A stretch of DNA of 64,000 bases from Paenibacillus thiaminolyticus (lineage in GTDB: Bacteria; Bacillota; Bacilli; Paenibacillales; Paenibacillaceae), in contig NZ_CP041405.1 in assembly GCF_007066085.1 (NCBI RefSeq), positions 4,977,001 through 5,041,000 of the forward strand, read 5' to 3'. Each line of letters opens with the position of its first letter. Position 1 is the stretch's first letter. Below are positions 8,303 through 16,158 of the stretch, piece by piece. The position numbers and the translations under genes were made by a program. A model generated the notes under the pieces. That model saw only the letters and a program-made list of their open reading frames with translations, had not been told where the DNA came from and searched no databases.

Positions 8303-8581
8303 ATGAAGATGGGCAAAGTGGTGGGCAATATGATTTCCTCCCGCAAATATGACGGGCTTCAGGGCTACAAGCTTCTCCTTATTGAATTATGCTATATCGA
8401 GCCGAAGACGTATATCGTCGCCGCCGACACCATCGGAGCCGGCCTTGAGCAGCTTGTGCTGGTGGCGGAAGGCAGCAATATTCAGCAAGCGCTGACGAAG
8501 CCGGCGCCAATCGACGCGCTTGTCGTCGGCATCATCGACAGCGAGCCTGGGCTTCCCGCCGACGCCCCGTCTAGCGGGTGA
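8303..8581 (+). CDS. BMC-P vertex protein (EutN/CcmL family)
   Basis: Pentameric vertex protein capping the 12 corners of the shell. MGKVVGNMISSRKYDGLQGYKLLL is the recognisable EutN/CcmL start (shown here shortened: KVVGNMISSRKYDG), followed by YIVAADTIGAGLEQLVLVAEGS, matching the family's DxxGAGxGExVLxxxGS motif, and DALVVGIIDS near the C-terminus. ATG 8303 gives 92 residues, the usual length, with GCGAGG 9 bases upstream; earlier in-frame starts (GTG 8282, ATG 8297) would add residues without family support. Only one BMC-P gene and no BMC-T (double-domain) gene is seen in the operon. Confidence 0.92.
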   Translation: MKMGKVVGNMISSRKYDGLQGYKLLLIELCYIEPKTYIVAADTIGAGLEQLVLVAEGSNIQQALTKPAPIDALVVGIIDSEPGLPADAPSSG

Positions 8582-8593
8582 GGAGGACTTTCG

Positions 8594-8762
8594 ATGAATG
8601 AACCATTGAAGGTATTGGCGGTTGGCGATGCGGCGGGCAGGCGATATGCTGTGTGTGCTGTACGAGGAGATCGGCGCGGCGTTCCAAGGGGGGAGAAGCG
8701 CGGATGAGGCGCTGAAGCGGGCCGAAGCGCGTATTCTCGCCATGCAGCAAGGAGGAGGCTGA
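8594..8762 (+). pseudogene. Decayed small gene, possibly a deleted solute-binding-protein-like gene
   Basis: An ATG at 8594 with GAGGAGG upstream starts MNEPLKVLAVGDAAG, then that frame becomes arginine-rich and stops at 8707. From about 8640 another frame reads GDMLCVLYEEIGAAFQGGRS and ADEALKRAEARILAMQQGGG, ending at 8762, four bases before the next start. Joining the two by one frameshift gives a coherent ~58-residue product. The first segment resembles the start, and the second the C-terminal helix, of sugar-binding ABC proteins, so an internal deletion of a larger gene is possible. That identity is tentative; a small frameshifted BMC accessory gene is the alternative. Confidence 0.45.
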
Positions 8763-8766
8763 TCCT

Positions 8767-10098
8767 ATGAAAATCATCATTATCGGCGGAGTCGCGGCAG
8801 GCATGTCCGCCGCATCCAAGGTGAAGCGGACCTCTCCGGAGGCGGAGGTCGTCGTGTACGAGAAGGGAAGCTTCCTGTCTTACGGCGCTTGCGGCTTGCC
8901 CTATTATGTATCCGGAGCCAACGATGATTACCGGAACATGATCGCGCGCACCCGCGAGCAGTTCGAGCAAGCGGGAATCCAGACCCGCCTTCGGCATGAA
9001 GTCCTGAAGATTGTTCCCGAATCGAAGCGGATTATGGTGAAGGATCTGGACAAGAACAAGGTATTCCTCGACCACTACGACAAGCTGATGATTGCGACCG
9101 GAACCGTTCCGATTGTGCCGCCCCTGCCGGGCAAGGATGTGCCGGGGGTGCATCTGCTGAAGACGCTGGAGGACGGCATCGCGCTAAAGGAAAAGGTCGC
9201 TTCACCGGACGTGCAGGACGTGGTCATCGTAGGCGGCGGCTATATCGGCATCGAGGTGGCCGAGGCGATGGTCGAGCTCGGCAAGCGCGTCCGGGTCGTC
9301 GAGCTGGGCGATCGTATCCTGAAGACATTCGATCCGGAGATTACCGGCATCGCTTCCCGGGAATTGGCGGACAAAGGCGTTAGCCTGAACATCGGGGAGA
9401 AGGTCGAGGCGATTGACGGAACGGAGCGGGTGACCGGCATTCGCACGGACAAGGGCAGCTATCCGGCGGATATGGTCATCTTGTCGGCGGGAGTCAAGCC
9501 GGCGACCGGCTTCGTGAAGGGGACGGGAATAAGATTGGCCCGCAACGGCGCCATTATTATCGATCGCGAGATGAGAACAAGCGTGGAGGACATCTATGCG
9601 GCGGGGGATTGCGCCGAAGTATACAGCCGCGTCATGGAGGAGAACACGTATATTCCGCTCGGCACGACGGCGAACAAGTGCGGGCGGATTGCAGGCTTGA
9701 ATCTGCTGGGCAAGCATGAGAAATTCATCGGCACGCTGGGCAGCGCCGCGATCAAAGTGCTGGGCCTCGAGCTCGGCCGCACCGGCATGTCGGAAGAGGA
9801 CGCGCAGCGGCTGGCGATCGACTATGGAACGGTATGGGTCAGCGCCGCCGATCATCCGAAGTATTATCCCGACCCGACACCGATTCATCTGAAGCTGATC
9901 TATGAGAAAAAATCCGGCGTGCTGCTCGGCGCGCAGGGAATCGGCGAGAAAGGGGTCGTGCTCCGCATCGATATCTTGGCGGTGGCGATTCATAACCGCA
10001 TGACGGCGGCGGAGATGGGCATGGCCGATCTTTGTTACGCGCCGCCGTTCGCCGGCGTCTGGGATGCCGTTCATATCGCATGCAATGCTATTAAATAG
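8767..10098 (+). CDS. CoA-disulfide reductase / NADH oxidase-family flavoprotein
   Basis: FAD- and NAD(P)H-dependent pyridine nucleotide-disulfide oxidoreductase, 443 residues. The N-terminal FAD motif is IIGGVAAGMSAASK; the single redox Cys42 lies in SYGACGLPYYVSG, as in CoA-disulfide reductases and water-forming NADH oxidases. A second GGGYIGIEVAEAM nucleotide motif (about 158) binds NADH, and IYAAGDCAEV is the C-terminal FAD contact. It sits between the shell genes and the CoA-transferase-like pair. In this operon it could re-oxidise the NADH made by PduP (no alcohol dehydrogenase is present) or keep CoA reduced; both are inferred. No targeting helix is apparent at its N-terminus. Confidence 0.88.
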   Translation: MKIIIIGGVAAGMSAASKVKRTSPEAEVVVYEKGSFLSYGACGLPYYVSGANDDYRNMIARTREQFEQAGIQTRLRHEVLKIVPESKRIMVKDLDKNKVFLDHYDKLMIATGTVPIVPPLPGKDVPGVHLLKTLEDGIALKEKVASPDVQDVVIVGGGYIGIEVAEAMVELGKRVRVVELGDRILKTFDPEITGIASRELADKGVSLNIGEKVEAIDGTERVTGIRTDKGSYPADMVILSAGVKPATGFVKGTGIRLARNGAIIIDREMRTSVEDIYAAGDCAEVYSRVMEENTYIPLGTTANKCGRIAGLNLLGKHEKFIGTLGSAAIKVLGLELGRTGMSEEDAQRLAIDYGTVWVSAADHPKYYPDPTPIHLKLIYEKKSGVLLGAQGIGEKGVVLRIDILAVAIHNRMTAAEMGMADLCYAPPFAGVWDAVHIACNAIK

Positions 10099-10110
10099 GT
10101 GGTGGACCGA

Positions 10111-10947
10111 ATGAGTCGAAAAATAATTTCCCTCCAAGAATCTGCCGCGCTGGTGCGTGACGGCGATATCCTTGCTCTCGGCGGCAATGTGCTCCACCGT
10201 GCGCCGATGGCGCTGGTGCGGGAGCTGGTCAGACAGCGCAGGCGCCGCCTGCGGCTGGTGAAGACGGCGGGGGCGCATGACATCGATCTGCTGTGCGCGG
10301 CAGGGTGCGTGCAGTCGGTCGATGCGGGCTTCGTCAGCTACGAGACCGAATACGGTCTGGCGATGCATTACCGCAAAGCGGTGGAGCGGGGCGAGGTGCA
10401 GGGGCATGAGCATGCGTGCTATACGGTCATCTGCGCGCTGCGGGCGGCGGCCTCGGGTGTTCCGTTCATGCCGGTGGCCGGCTTGAAGGCGGGGGATCTG
10501 ATCGCCGCCAACGATTATTTCGAGGTCATCCCGAATCCGTTCGGAGATGAGCCTGTCACGGTGGTCAGCTCGATCGTGCCTGACGTGGCCGTGCTCCATG
10601 TGCAGGAATGCGACGAGGACGGCAACGCCGTCATTCTCGGCCCGAAGTTCGAGGATGTGCTGATGAGCCGCGCCGCCAAGCGGGTCATCTTGACAACCGA
10701 GAAGATCGTGCCGAAGAGCAAGATGCGGATGCGTCCCGACAGCGTCGATATTCCTCACTTCCTCGTCGAGGCCGTCGTTCACGCTCCGCGCGGCGCCGCG
10801 CCATGCTCCTGCGAGAAGAGCTATGAGGCGGACTCCAAAATGCTGGAGCGGTTCGTGAAGATGAAGACAGCGGCAGAGATCGAGGAGTATGTGCAGGCGT
10901 ATGAGAGCAAGGATCGAAGCGGGATGAAGGCAGGTGGTCAGTGGTGA
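10111..10947 (+). CDS. Class I CoA-transferase-like protein, subunit A (GctA/IpdA type)
   Basis: Alpha-type subunit of the class I CoA-transferase superfamily, 278 residues from ATG 10111, which has AGGTGGT upstream. Family elements include LVRDGDILALGGNVLHRAPMAL, then DLLCAAGCVQSVDAGFVSYE, PFMPVAGL and VPDVAVLHVQECDEDGNAV. Known relatives transfer CoA between acids (glutaconate, 3-oxoacid) or, in IpdAB, hydrolyse a C-C bond in a CoA thioester. Its partner gene follows with an overlapping start, so the two form a heteromer. In the microcompartment operon it may move CoA from the acyl-CoA onto another acid or process the product further; there is no direct evidence for the substrate. Confidence 0.82.
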   Translation: MSRKIISLQESAALVRDGDILALGGNVLHRAPMALVRELVRQRRRRLRLVKTAGAHDIDLLCAAGCVQSVDAGFVSYETEYGLAMHYRKAVERGEVQGHEHACYTVICALRAAASGVPFMPVAGLKAGDLIAANDYFEVIPNPFGDEPVTVVSSIVPDVAVLHVQECDEDGNAVILGPKFEDVLMSRAAKRVILTTEKIVPKSKMRMRPDSVDIPHFLVEAVVHAPRGAAPCSCEKSYEADSKMLERFVKMKTAAEIEEYVQAYESKDRSGMKAGGQW

Positions 10948-11693
10948 ATCAGTCGAATCAAGAGCAAGCGGCTGCGAAGCAGGCACGGGTCAGCGACATC
11001 ATGGTCTGTGCGCTTGCCCGCATGCTGCAGGACGGCGAGACGGTCTTTCACGGGGTGTCATCGCAGATGCCGATGGTCGCCATGATGCTGGCCCGGCAGC
11101 TTCATGCGCCCAATCTGGTGCATCTCAACATCCCGGGGGGCGTCAACCCTTCTTCCATTAAGAAGGCATCCTACTCCTCCGCAGGGGCGGATTTGCTGGC
11201 CAGCGCGGAAGCGTATTTTCCGCTGGAGCAGGTCTTCGACCTGTCGATGCGCGGCGGACTGGATGTCGCATTTCTTGGCGGCGTGCAGTTCGATGCGCGG
11301 GGCAATGTGAACGCCTCCGTCATCGGGGATTACCGTAAGCCGAAGGTCCGCTTGCCTGGCGGCGCCGGGAGCGCCGTGCTTATCCCGACCGCGAAGAAGG
11401 CGATTATATGGCGGACGAAGCATGATCGGCGCACCTTCGTCGACAAGGTCGACTTCGTGACGACACGGGGCAATGTATGGCGAATCGTCACCCCCTTGTG
11501 CGTGTTCGCGATGAAGGACGGGATGCTGATGCTCGACAGCATTCATCCGACTTCCTCCCTGGAAGAAGTCGTGCAGAACACCGGGTTCGAGGTCAAATAC
11601 GATGAGCTTCGCTTCACTCCGCTGCCGACAGCCAGAGAATTAAGCGTATTGAAGCAGATCGATCCGTTCGATTACCGCTCAAGCGAGTTTTGA
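10944..11693 (+). CDS. Class I CoA-transferase-like protein, subunit B (GctB/IpdB type)
   Basis: Beta-type subunit paired with the preceding gene; GTG at 10944 overlaps its stop (GTGA). Fold markers are LQDGETVFHGVSSQMPMVAM, GGLDVAFLGGVQFDARGNVN, and the C-terminal ELRFTPLPTARELSVLKQID that resembles beta subunits of this superfamily. Classical transferases carry a catalytic Glu here in a VESG/ENG motif after the first Rossmann segment; this protein instead reads HLNIPGGVNPSS with no Glu. IpdAB-type hydrolases also lack it. Thus the pair may be a hydrolase or lyase rather than a transferase, or the catalytic residue lies elsewhere. Last gene of the operon; a hairpin follows. Confidence 0.78.
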   Translation: MNQSNQEQAAAKQARVSDIMVCALARMLQDGETVFHGVSSQMPMVAMMLARQLHAPNLVHLNIPGGVNPSSIKKASYSSAGADLLASAEAYFPLEQVFDLSMRGGLDVAFLGGVQFDARGNVNASVIGDYRKPKVRLPGGAGSAVLIPTAKKAIIWRTKHDRRTFVDKVDFVTTRGNVWRIVTPLCVFAMKDGMLMLDSIHPTSSLEEVVQNTGFEVKYDELRFTPLPTARELSVLKQIDPFDYRSSEF

Positions 11694-11697
11694 TGAC

Positions 11698-11755
11698 AAT
11701 CCGCAGTTGAAGTCTTCCCTTTGCCGGGAGTGCTTGCTCTGCGGATTATTTTTAT
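11698..11755 (+). terminator. Terminator after BMC operon
   Basis: AATCCGCAG (11698-11706) pairs with CTGCGGATT (11739-11747), enclosing a nested TCCC/GGGA stem, and is followed by ATTTTTAT. It begins five bases after the last stop codon of the operon. Confidence 0.7.
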
Positions 11756-12024
11756 GGATTAGATCCTTCCTTTCTACCCCATTCAAGAAATTTCCCCCTC
11801 GCGAAGAGAAATTTATCCCATCAATTGTGGCAAGGTACAAAAATATTTAACATTTACATTAATATTACATTTAGAGGTAAAATGACCCAAACTAAAGACT
11901 GAATTTGAAAAGCCGCTATGTATTCGTTTTCTTGGTTATTCATGCGGTTTTACTTTTGCATGCCAATTAGGATAGGTTGAATAGTAGAAATGGCGTAATC
12001 TGTAAAGTAAGGAGGCGAGAGGAG

Positions 12025-12117
12025 TTGTTTCCGTTTGTTGAGATCGGCGTCAAGGAGCTTGGCTCTGACCTCAAAAAACGAGCAATTGCACCCAGAAATC
12101 AGCTGAATGTGAGATAG
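12025..12117 (+). CDS. Possible 30-residue leader peptide upstream of EPS genes
   Basis: A TTG at 12025 preceded by AAGGAGGCGAGAGGAG opens a 30-codon frame (LFPFVEIGVKELGSDLKKRA...) ending at 12117, 17 bases before the glycosyltransferase. The ribosome binding site is strong but the start codon weak and the product unlike anything I recognise. It could be a short peptide, a translational leader, or chance. The rest of the 11756-12024 gap is AT-rich and holds no other gene; it probably contains the promoter of the EPS operon. Confidence 0.3.
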   Translation: MFPFVEIGVKELGSDLKKRAIAPRNQLNVR

Positions 12118-12134
12118 AAAAAGGAGTGAGTGCC

Positions 12135-13484
12135 ATGCAGTACATTTTTTATGGAACAGCTGTGACGTTTCTGGTGTTTCAACTTCTGTATACGATCATC
12201 CCGTTGCTGTGCAGCAAGGTGAAGAAGCTGAATCCCGATCTTGCGGAAAAGTCGATTTCGGTGCTCGTGCCCGCTTATAACGAGGAGCTTACGATCAAAA
12301 ATTGCATCGATGCCATGGCGGGCCTGCATTATGAGAACTATGAAATCATCATAATTAACGACGGTTCCAAGGACGCCACCTTCGCCAGGCTGGACGAGCT
12401 GCTCGAATTGGAGCCGGATGACCGGGAAGCGGACAATAAGCTGGCTTATAAACCGATCAAAGGATTTTACCGTTCCCGGCAGTATCCCCGGATCTACGTT
12501 ATCGACAAGCTGAACGGCGGCAAGGCGGACTCGCTCAATGCGGGCATCGATTGCGCCGCATCGGATATCGTCATTACATTGGATGCGGATAGTATGCTGG
12601 AAGCGAACGCGTTGAAATATGTGAATCAATATTTTCATCAAGACGATGTGATTGCGCTGGGCGGCACGGTCAAGATTGTCCAGGGCGCAGAGAAGCAGGA
12701 CGGCGTCATCGTGGAGAGGTTCCGGGGCAGAGGGCTCATTAAGAGCCAAATCATCAACTATATTCATGGCTTCTATGTCCGCAAATTAACGCAATCCGTC
12801 TTTAATTCCATTGTGGTCATTTCAGGCGCATTCGGCGCTTTTTACAAAGATATATTAATCCAGGTAAACGGATTCCGCAGCACGGTGGGGGAAGACATCG
12901 ATATTACGCTGAAAATTCATGAGTATATGAAGGCGAAGCGGTTGAAGAAAAAACTAGTATACGCGCCGGAAGCGGTCTGCTACACCGAATGTCCGGAGAA
13001 CCTGCCCAACTTCTATAAGCAGCGCATTCGCTGGCAAAAGGCGTTTGTCGACTGCATCTTAATTTACTGGTCGAAGCTGTCGCACAAATTTTCCTCTGGC
13101 GTAAGCCTGTTTTTTGCGATCGATGGATTTATGCTGGGCACCTTCTCGGCGTTCACGACGCTATTTTATTTGTCCCAGGCTCTCATTGCAGGCGGAAATG
13201 TCATTCATGCGCTTATTTTTCTGCTGATCAGCCTGGTGTTCAATGCGGCCCAGATCCTCATTTCCTTATATTTATGCAAAAAGTTTGGCAGCACGTATTC
13301 TTTCAAGGACTATGTGAAAATGTTCCTATTCAGCCAATACGAATTGCTGACCTACCGGAATTTGCTGCTCTACATTAATATTGCCGGGACGTTCAAATAT
13401 TTTGACAATGATGAAGGCTGGGGCTTCGTCGAGCGCAAAGGCGTCGCCGCCATTAGCCAGAACATCGCTGCCGGATCAAATTAA
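12135..13484 (+). CDS. Processive family 2 glycosyltransferase, membrane-bound (IcaA/PgaC/HAS-like)
   Basis: Membrane GT2 synthase of 449 residues, probably polymerising a beta-linked exopolysaccharide and passing it through the membrane. An N-terminal membrane helix (YIFYGTAVTFLVFQLLYTII) precedes the GT-A domain with the ordered motifs VLVPAYNEE, INDGSKD, TLDADSML, GED and the processive QRIRWQ. Two or more C-terminal membrane segments follow. ATG 12135 has AAGGAG 8 bases upstream. First of three consecutive genes with an acyltransferase-3 and a GH18 enzyme, the set seen around poly-N-acetylglucosamine systems (IcaA, IcaC, PgaB-like hydrolase). A poly-GlcNAc product is an inference; hyaluronan- or cellulose-like polymers remain possible. 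Confidence 0.88.
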   Translation: MQYIFYGTAVTFLVFQLLYTIIPLLCSKVKKLNPDLAEKSISVLVPAYNEELTIKNCIDAMAGLHYENYEIIIINDGSKDATFARLDELLELEPDDREADNKLAYKPIKGFYRSRQYPRIYVIDKLNGGKADSLNAGIDCAASDIVITLDADSMLEANALKYVNQYFHQDDVIALGGTVKIVQGAEKQDGVIVERFRGRGLIKSQIINYIHGFYVRKLTQSVFNSIVVISGAFGAFYKDILIQVNGFRSTVGEDIDITLKIHEYMKAKRLKKKLVYAPEAVCYTECPENLPNFYKQRIRWQKAFVDCILIYWSKLSHKFSSGVSLFFAIDGFMLGTFSAFTTLFYLSQALIAGGNVIHALIFLLISLVFNAAQILISLYLCKKFGSTYSFKDYVKMFLFSQYELLTYRNLLLYINIAGTFKYFDNDEGWGFVERKGVAAISQNIAAGSN

Positions 13485-13502
13485 TGGAATGGAGGAGCAC
13501 GC

Positions 13503-14603
13503 ATGAGCAGCGTTTTTCACAATAAACGGATTTTATATGTAGATATATTGCGGATTCTATCTATTATCGCCGTCATTATTTTGCATTTTACCGCGGAATT
13601 GTTGACCAGCTCGAATGATTTCAACACCGCCTCATGGTGGATCAGCAATTTGTTTAATTCGATCTCTCGCTTTGCCGTTCCGGTATTTTTCATGATTAGC
13701 GGGGCGATGATTCTGAGAACCGAGATCCGATCCTATCCGGAGTTCTATAAAAAGAGGGTCGTGCCCTTGCTGATACCGCTTGTGAGCTGGTCGCTTATCT
13801 ATGGCTTGTACAATCAGTACTATATATTACAAAGCAAGATGAATGCCTATGAGTTCGTGCTGGACTTCGGCTATCGGCTGCTGACGGACAGAACCTATGT
13901 GCATTTATGGTTCCTGTATGCCATTATTGCGATTTACATGACGGTTCCCTTAATCAGCAAATTAATCAAAACATGCAGCGAGCGGGATCTTCGATATTAT
14001 TTGCTGCTATGGTTCATCGTCAGCATCGCCTATCGCTTCATCTCCGATGCCTTTTTTCGCGCTACCGATCAATATATCAACATTCCGATTATGAATATCC
14101 CGTTTTTCATGGGGTTTCTGGGCTATTTTATTTTGGGATATTATCTCTTTCATTACGAGCTGCCGCCGCGGGCGAAAAATATCGTGTTCAACCTCGGCAT
14201 CGTCTCCTTCTTCCTGACTCCGGTGGCGACGTATTTTGTATCGCAGCGGAGCGGCGTGCTGGATGAGATGTTCTACGGCAACTATTCCATTACCACCTTC
14301 TTCATGGCGGCCGGCATGTTTATTTATTTCAAGGAAAAGGAAGAGCAGATCAGCGAAAAAGTGAATCATAAAATCCAGAAATTAATCAGTTCCGTTTCCA
14401 AGGCCAGCTTCAGCATCTATCTAATCCATCTGCTCATCGAAATGATGGTATCCGGCCGAACAGAAGTGCAGGCGACGGTGCCGGAGGCGGCGCTCAGTTT
14501 GCTCGTCAATATTGCAGTTATCTTCAGCATCAGCTACATCACCGTCAAGGTGCTCAATCTCAATAAAGTGGTTACATACGTATTATTCGGCGGAAGAGGG
14601 TAG
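13503..14603 (+). CDS. Acyltransferase-3 family membrane protein (IcaC/OafA type)
   Basis: 366-residue integral membrane protein with about ten hydrophobic segments. The N-terminal pattern ILYVDILRILSIIAVIILHF carries the family's conserved first-helix histidine (ILHF), and SRFAVPVFFMISGAMIL is the second conserved block. Family members O-acetylate or O-succinylate glycans, and IcaC-type proteins act with a GT2 synthase. TGGAGGAG precedes the ATG and the gene lies 18 bases after the synthase and 4 before the GH18 gene, so all three are co-translated. It probably decorates the polymer made by the neighbour. Confidence 0.87.
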   Translation: MSSVFHNKRILYVDILRILSIIAVIILHFTAELLTSSNDFNTASWWISNLFNSISRFAVPVFFMISGAMILRTEIRSYPEFYKKRVVPLLIPLVSWSLIYGLYNQYYILQSKMNAYEFVLDFGYRLLTDRTYVHLWFLYAIIAIYMTVPLISKLIKTCSERDLRYYLLLWFIVSIAYRFISDAFFRATDQYINIPIMNIPFFMGFLGYFILGYYLFHYELPPRAKNIVFNLGIVSFFLTPVATYFVSQRSGVLDEMFYGNYSITTFFMAAGMFIYFKEKEEQISEKVNHKIQKLISSVSKASFSIYLIHLLIEMMVSGRTEVQATVPEAALSLLVNIAVIFSISYITVKVLNLNKVVTYVLFGGRG

Positions 14604-14607
14604 AGCG

Positions 14608-15744
14608 ATGAAAGTGAGCCTGTTGACGAAATGCTTTATGGTTGTGCTGCTGGCCGGCATGGGCCTGTATTTCTATCAAATCTCGAACGCGGGGGATCGG
14701 AAAGTCACCGCGGTCTATGTGGAAGCGTGGAAGGATTACAAGAATATCAAGCTGTCGGAAAAAAATGTGGATATTGCGTTTATCGCCTTTGCCAAGATCG
14801 ATGGCACGAATATTTATTTTCATGAAGACGGGACGACCAATGATCAGATCAAAGAAAATATTAAAAAGCTGAAAGAGCAAAATCCGAAGACCAAAATGGT
14901 CTTGGCGGTGGGCGGCTATGGCGCGGATGGCTTCTCTGATGCTTCCTTGGACGGCAACCGCTATCTGTTCACCGAGAGCATCATCAATATGGTGAAGGAG
15001 CTGGAACTGGACGGCGTCGATATCGACTGGGAATACCCGGCGTTCCACGCTTGGAATACGCAGAAGGCGCGCCCCGAGGATACGCAAAATTTTACGAGTC
15101 TAATGAAGGAATTACGAGAAAAGCTGTACCGGCTGCCTCACCCCAAAAACAAAAAATATCTGCTCACCTTCGCTTCGGGCACCCAGGACTGGTACTTCCA
15201 AAATGTCGAGGTCAACAAAGTCGAAAACTACGTCGATTACATCAACGTGATGACCTACGACTTCACCGGCAGATGGTCGGATACGACCGGGTATAACTCG
15301 AATCTGTATCCGGATCGCGGCAACAAAGCCAAGCACAGCATCGCTCAAGTCATCACGATGTACCTGGAGCATGAGATTGACAGCAAGAAGCTGCTGCTCG
15401 GCGTCCCGGCCTACTCCTACGGCTGGAAGGACGTGAAGAGCAAGACGGACGGATCCTTTTCCCCCGGCAAGCCGATCGATATCGACAAAACGGATCTCAG
15501 CTACAAAACAATCGAGAAATCTTACCTGAACAAAAACGGCTATAAGCGCTACTACGACGATCATGCCAAGACGGCCTACCTCTATAACGGCAGCACGTTC
15601 ATCAGCTATGAGGATAAGGAGGCCCTGGCGGAAAAAGTGAAATACATCAAAGCCAAAGAGCTGGGCGGGGCGATGGTCTGGGAATACTCGCAGGACGCGG
15701 AGGACGGGATTGTGAAGTTTTTGGGGGAGAGTTTGAATAAGTGA
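14608..15744 (+). CDS. Exported/anchored GH18 glycoside hydrolase
   Basis: Glycosyl hydrolase family 18 protein, 378 residues. The N-terminus (CFMVVLLAGMGLYFYQI) is an uncleaved anchor or signal peptide, so the enzyme acts outside the membrane. The catalytic DxxDxDxE motif is complete in LDGVDIDWEYP with proton donor Glu142; MVLAVGGYG and VMTYDFTG are the flanking GH18 strands and GGAMVWEYSQD closes the barrel. ATG 14608, four bases after the acyltransferase stop, has a purine-rich site. In this operon it more likely trims or releases the exopolysaccharide (as the GH18-like domain of PgaB does for poly-GlcNAc) than digests food chitin, though a spore-cortex-type or chitinase role cannot be excluded. 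Confidence 0.88.
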   Translation: MKVSLLTKCFMVVLLAGMGLYFYQISNAGDRKVTAVYVEAWKDYKNIKLSEKNVDIAFIAFAKIDGTNIYFHEDGTTNDQIKENIKKLKEQNPKTKMVLAVGGYGADGFSDASLDGNRYLFTESIINMVKELELDGVDIDWEYPAFHAWNTQKARPEDTQNFTSLMKELREKLYRLPHPKNKKYLLTFASGTQDWYFQNVEVNKVENYVDYINVMTYDFTGRWSDTTGYNSNLYPDRGNKAKHSIAQVITMYLEHEIDSKKLLLGVPAYSYGWKDVKSKTDGSFSPGKPIDIDKTDLSYKTIEKSYLNKNGYKRYYDDHAKTAYLYNGSTFISYEDKEALAEKVKYIKAKELGGAMVWEYSQDAEDGIVKFLGESLNK

Positions 15745-16100
15745 TAAGAGAAAGTACAAATGGACTAGAGGAGCGCGAATATCGTGCTCCTTTTACCGCT
15801 GGGGTTGTGGTGGTGGTGAAGGTTCTCATCAAGAAAAAGAATGCCAGACTTATGATGGAAGAGAAAATAAGACAGGCTGAAAAAGATACGATTAAGCTGG
15901 CTTCCCGGCGCAGCGGCTATCTTACGGCGGTGGACCTGACGTTGTATAGCGACATGACCTTGAAAGAGTCAGAGCTCATGCTAGAGCGGCTAAAATCTCA
16001 AGGCATTTGCGCTTTGCGGGTTGCCGGCAATGGGACTTTTGTCTATGAATTTGAATCGATCCTGACCTATGAGGAAAAGAGACAATCAGAACGGGTTTGA
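15741..16100 (+). CDS. Small protein with winged-helix-like segment, unknown function
   Basis: 119 residues from GTG 15741, which overlaps the GH18 stop and has GGGGGAGAG 9 bases upstream, so it may be translationally coupled. I do not recognise the family. After a hydrophobic VVVVVKVLI stretch and a basic region, the segment GYLTAVDLTLYSDMTLKESELMLERL followed by FVYEF reads like a small winged-helix (helix, turn, recognition helix, wing) as found in short Bacillota regulators (shown here in part: TLKESELMLERLKSQG). The start is uncertain; internal ATGs at 15852/15855 would remove the hydrophobic stretch. Confidence 0.55.
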   Translation: MIRESTNGLEEREYRAPFTAGVVVVVKVLIKKKNARLMMEEKIRQAEKDTIKLASRRSGYLTAVDLTLYSDMTLKESELMLERLKSQGICALRVAGNGTFVYEFESILTYEEKRQSERV

Positions 16101-16158
16101 TAGTGGGGGCCTATGGTAAAATCTTCATTTCAGAGTTTCCTCGGGGTTGCAGGATACC

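Noticed and set aside
9202..10986. 594-codon minus-strand frame
   Set aside because: Antisense to the flavoprotein and CoA-transferase-like genes, His/Arg-rich and low in normal protein character.
3420..11693. Propanediol or ethanolamine utilisation operon
   Set aside because: Neither diol dehydratase, ethanolamine ammonia-lyase nor a glycyl-radical enzyme is encoded; only the aldolase can supply aldehyde.
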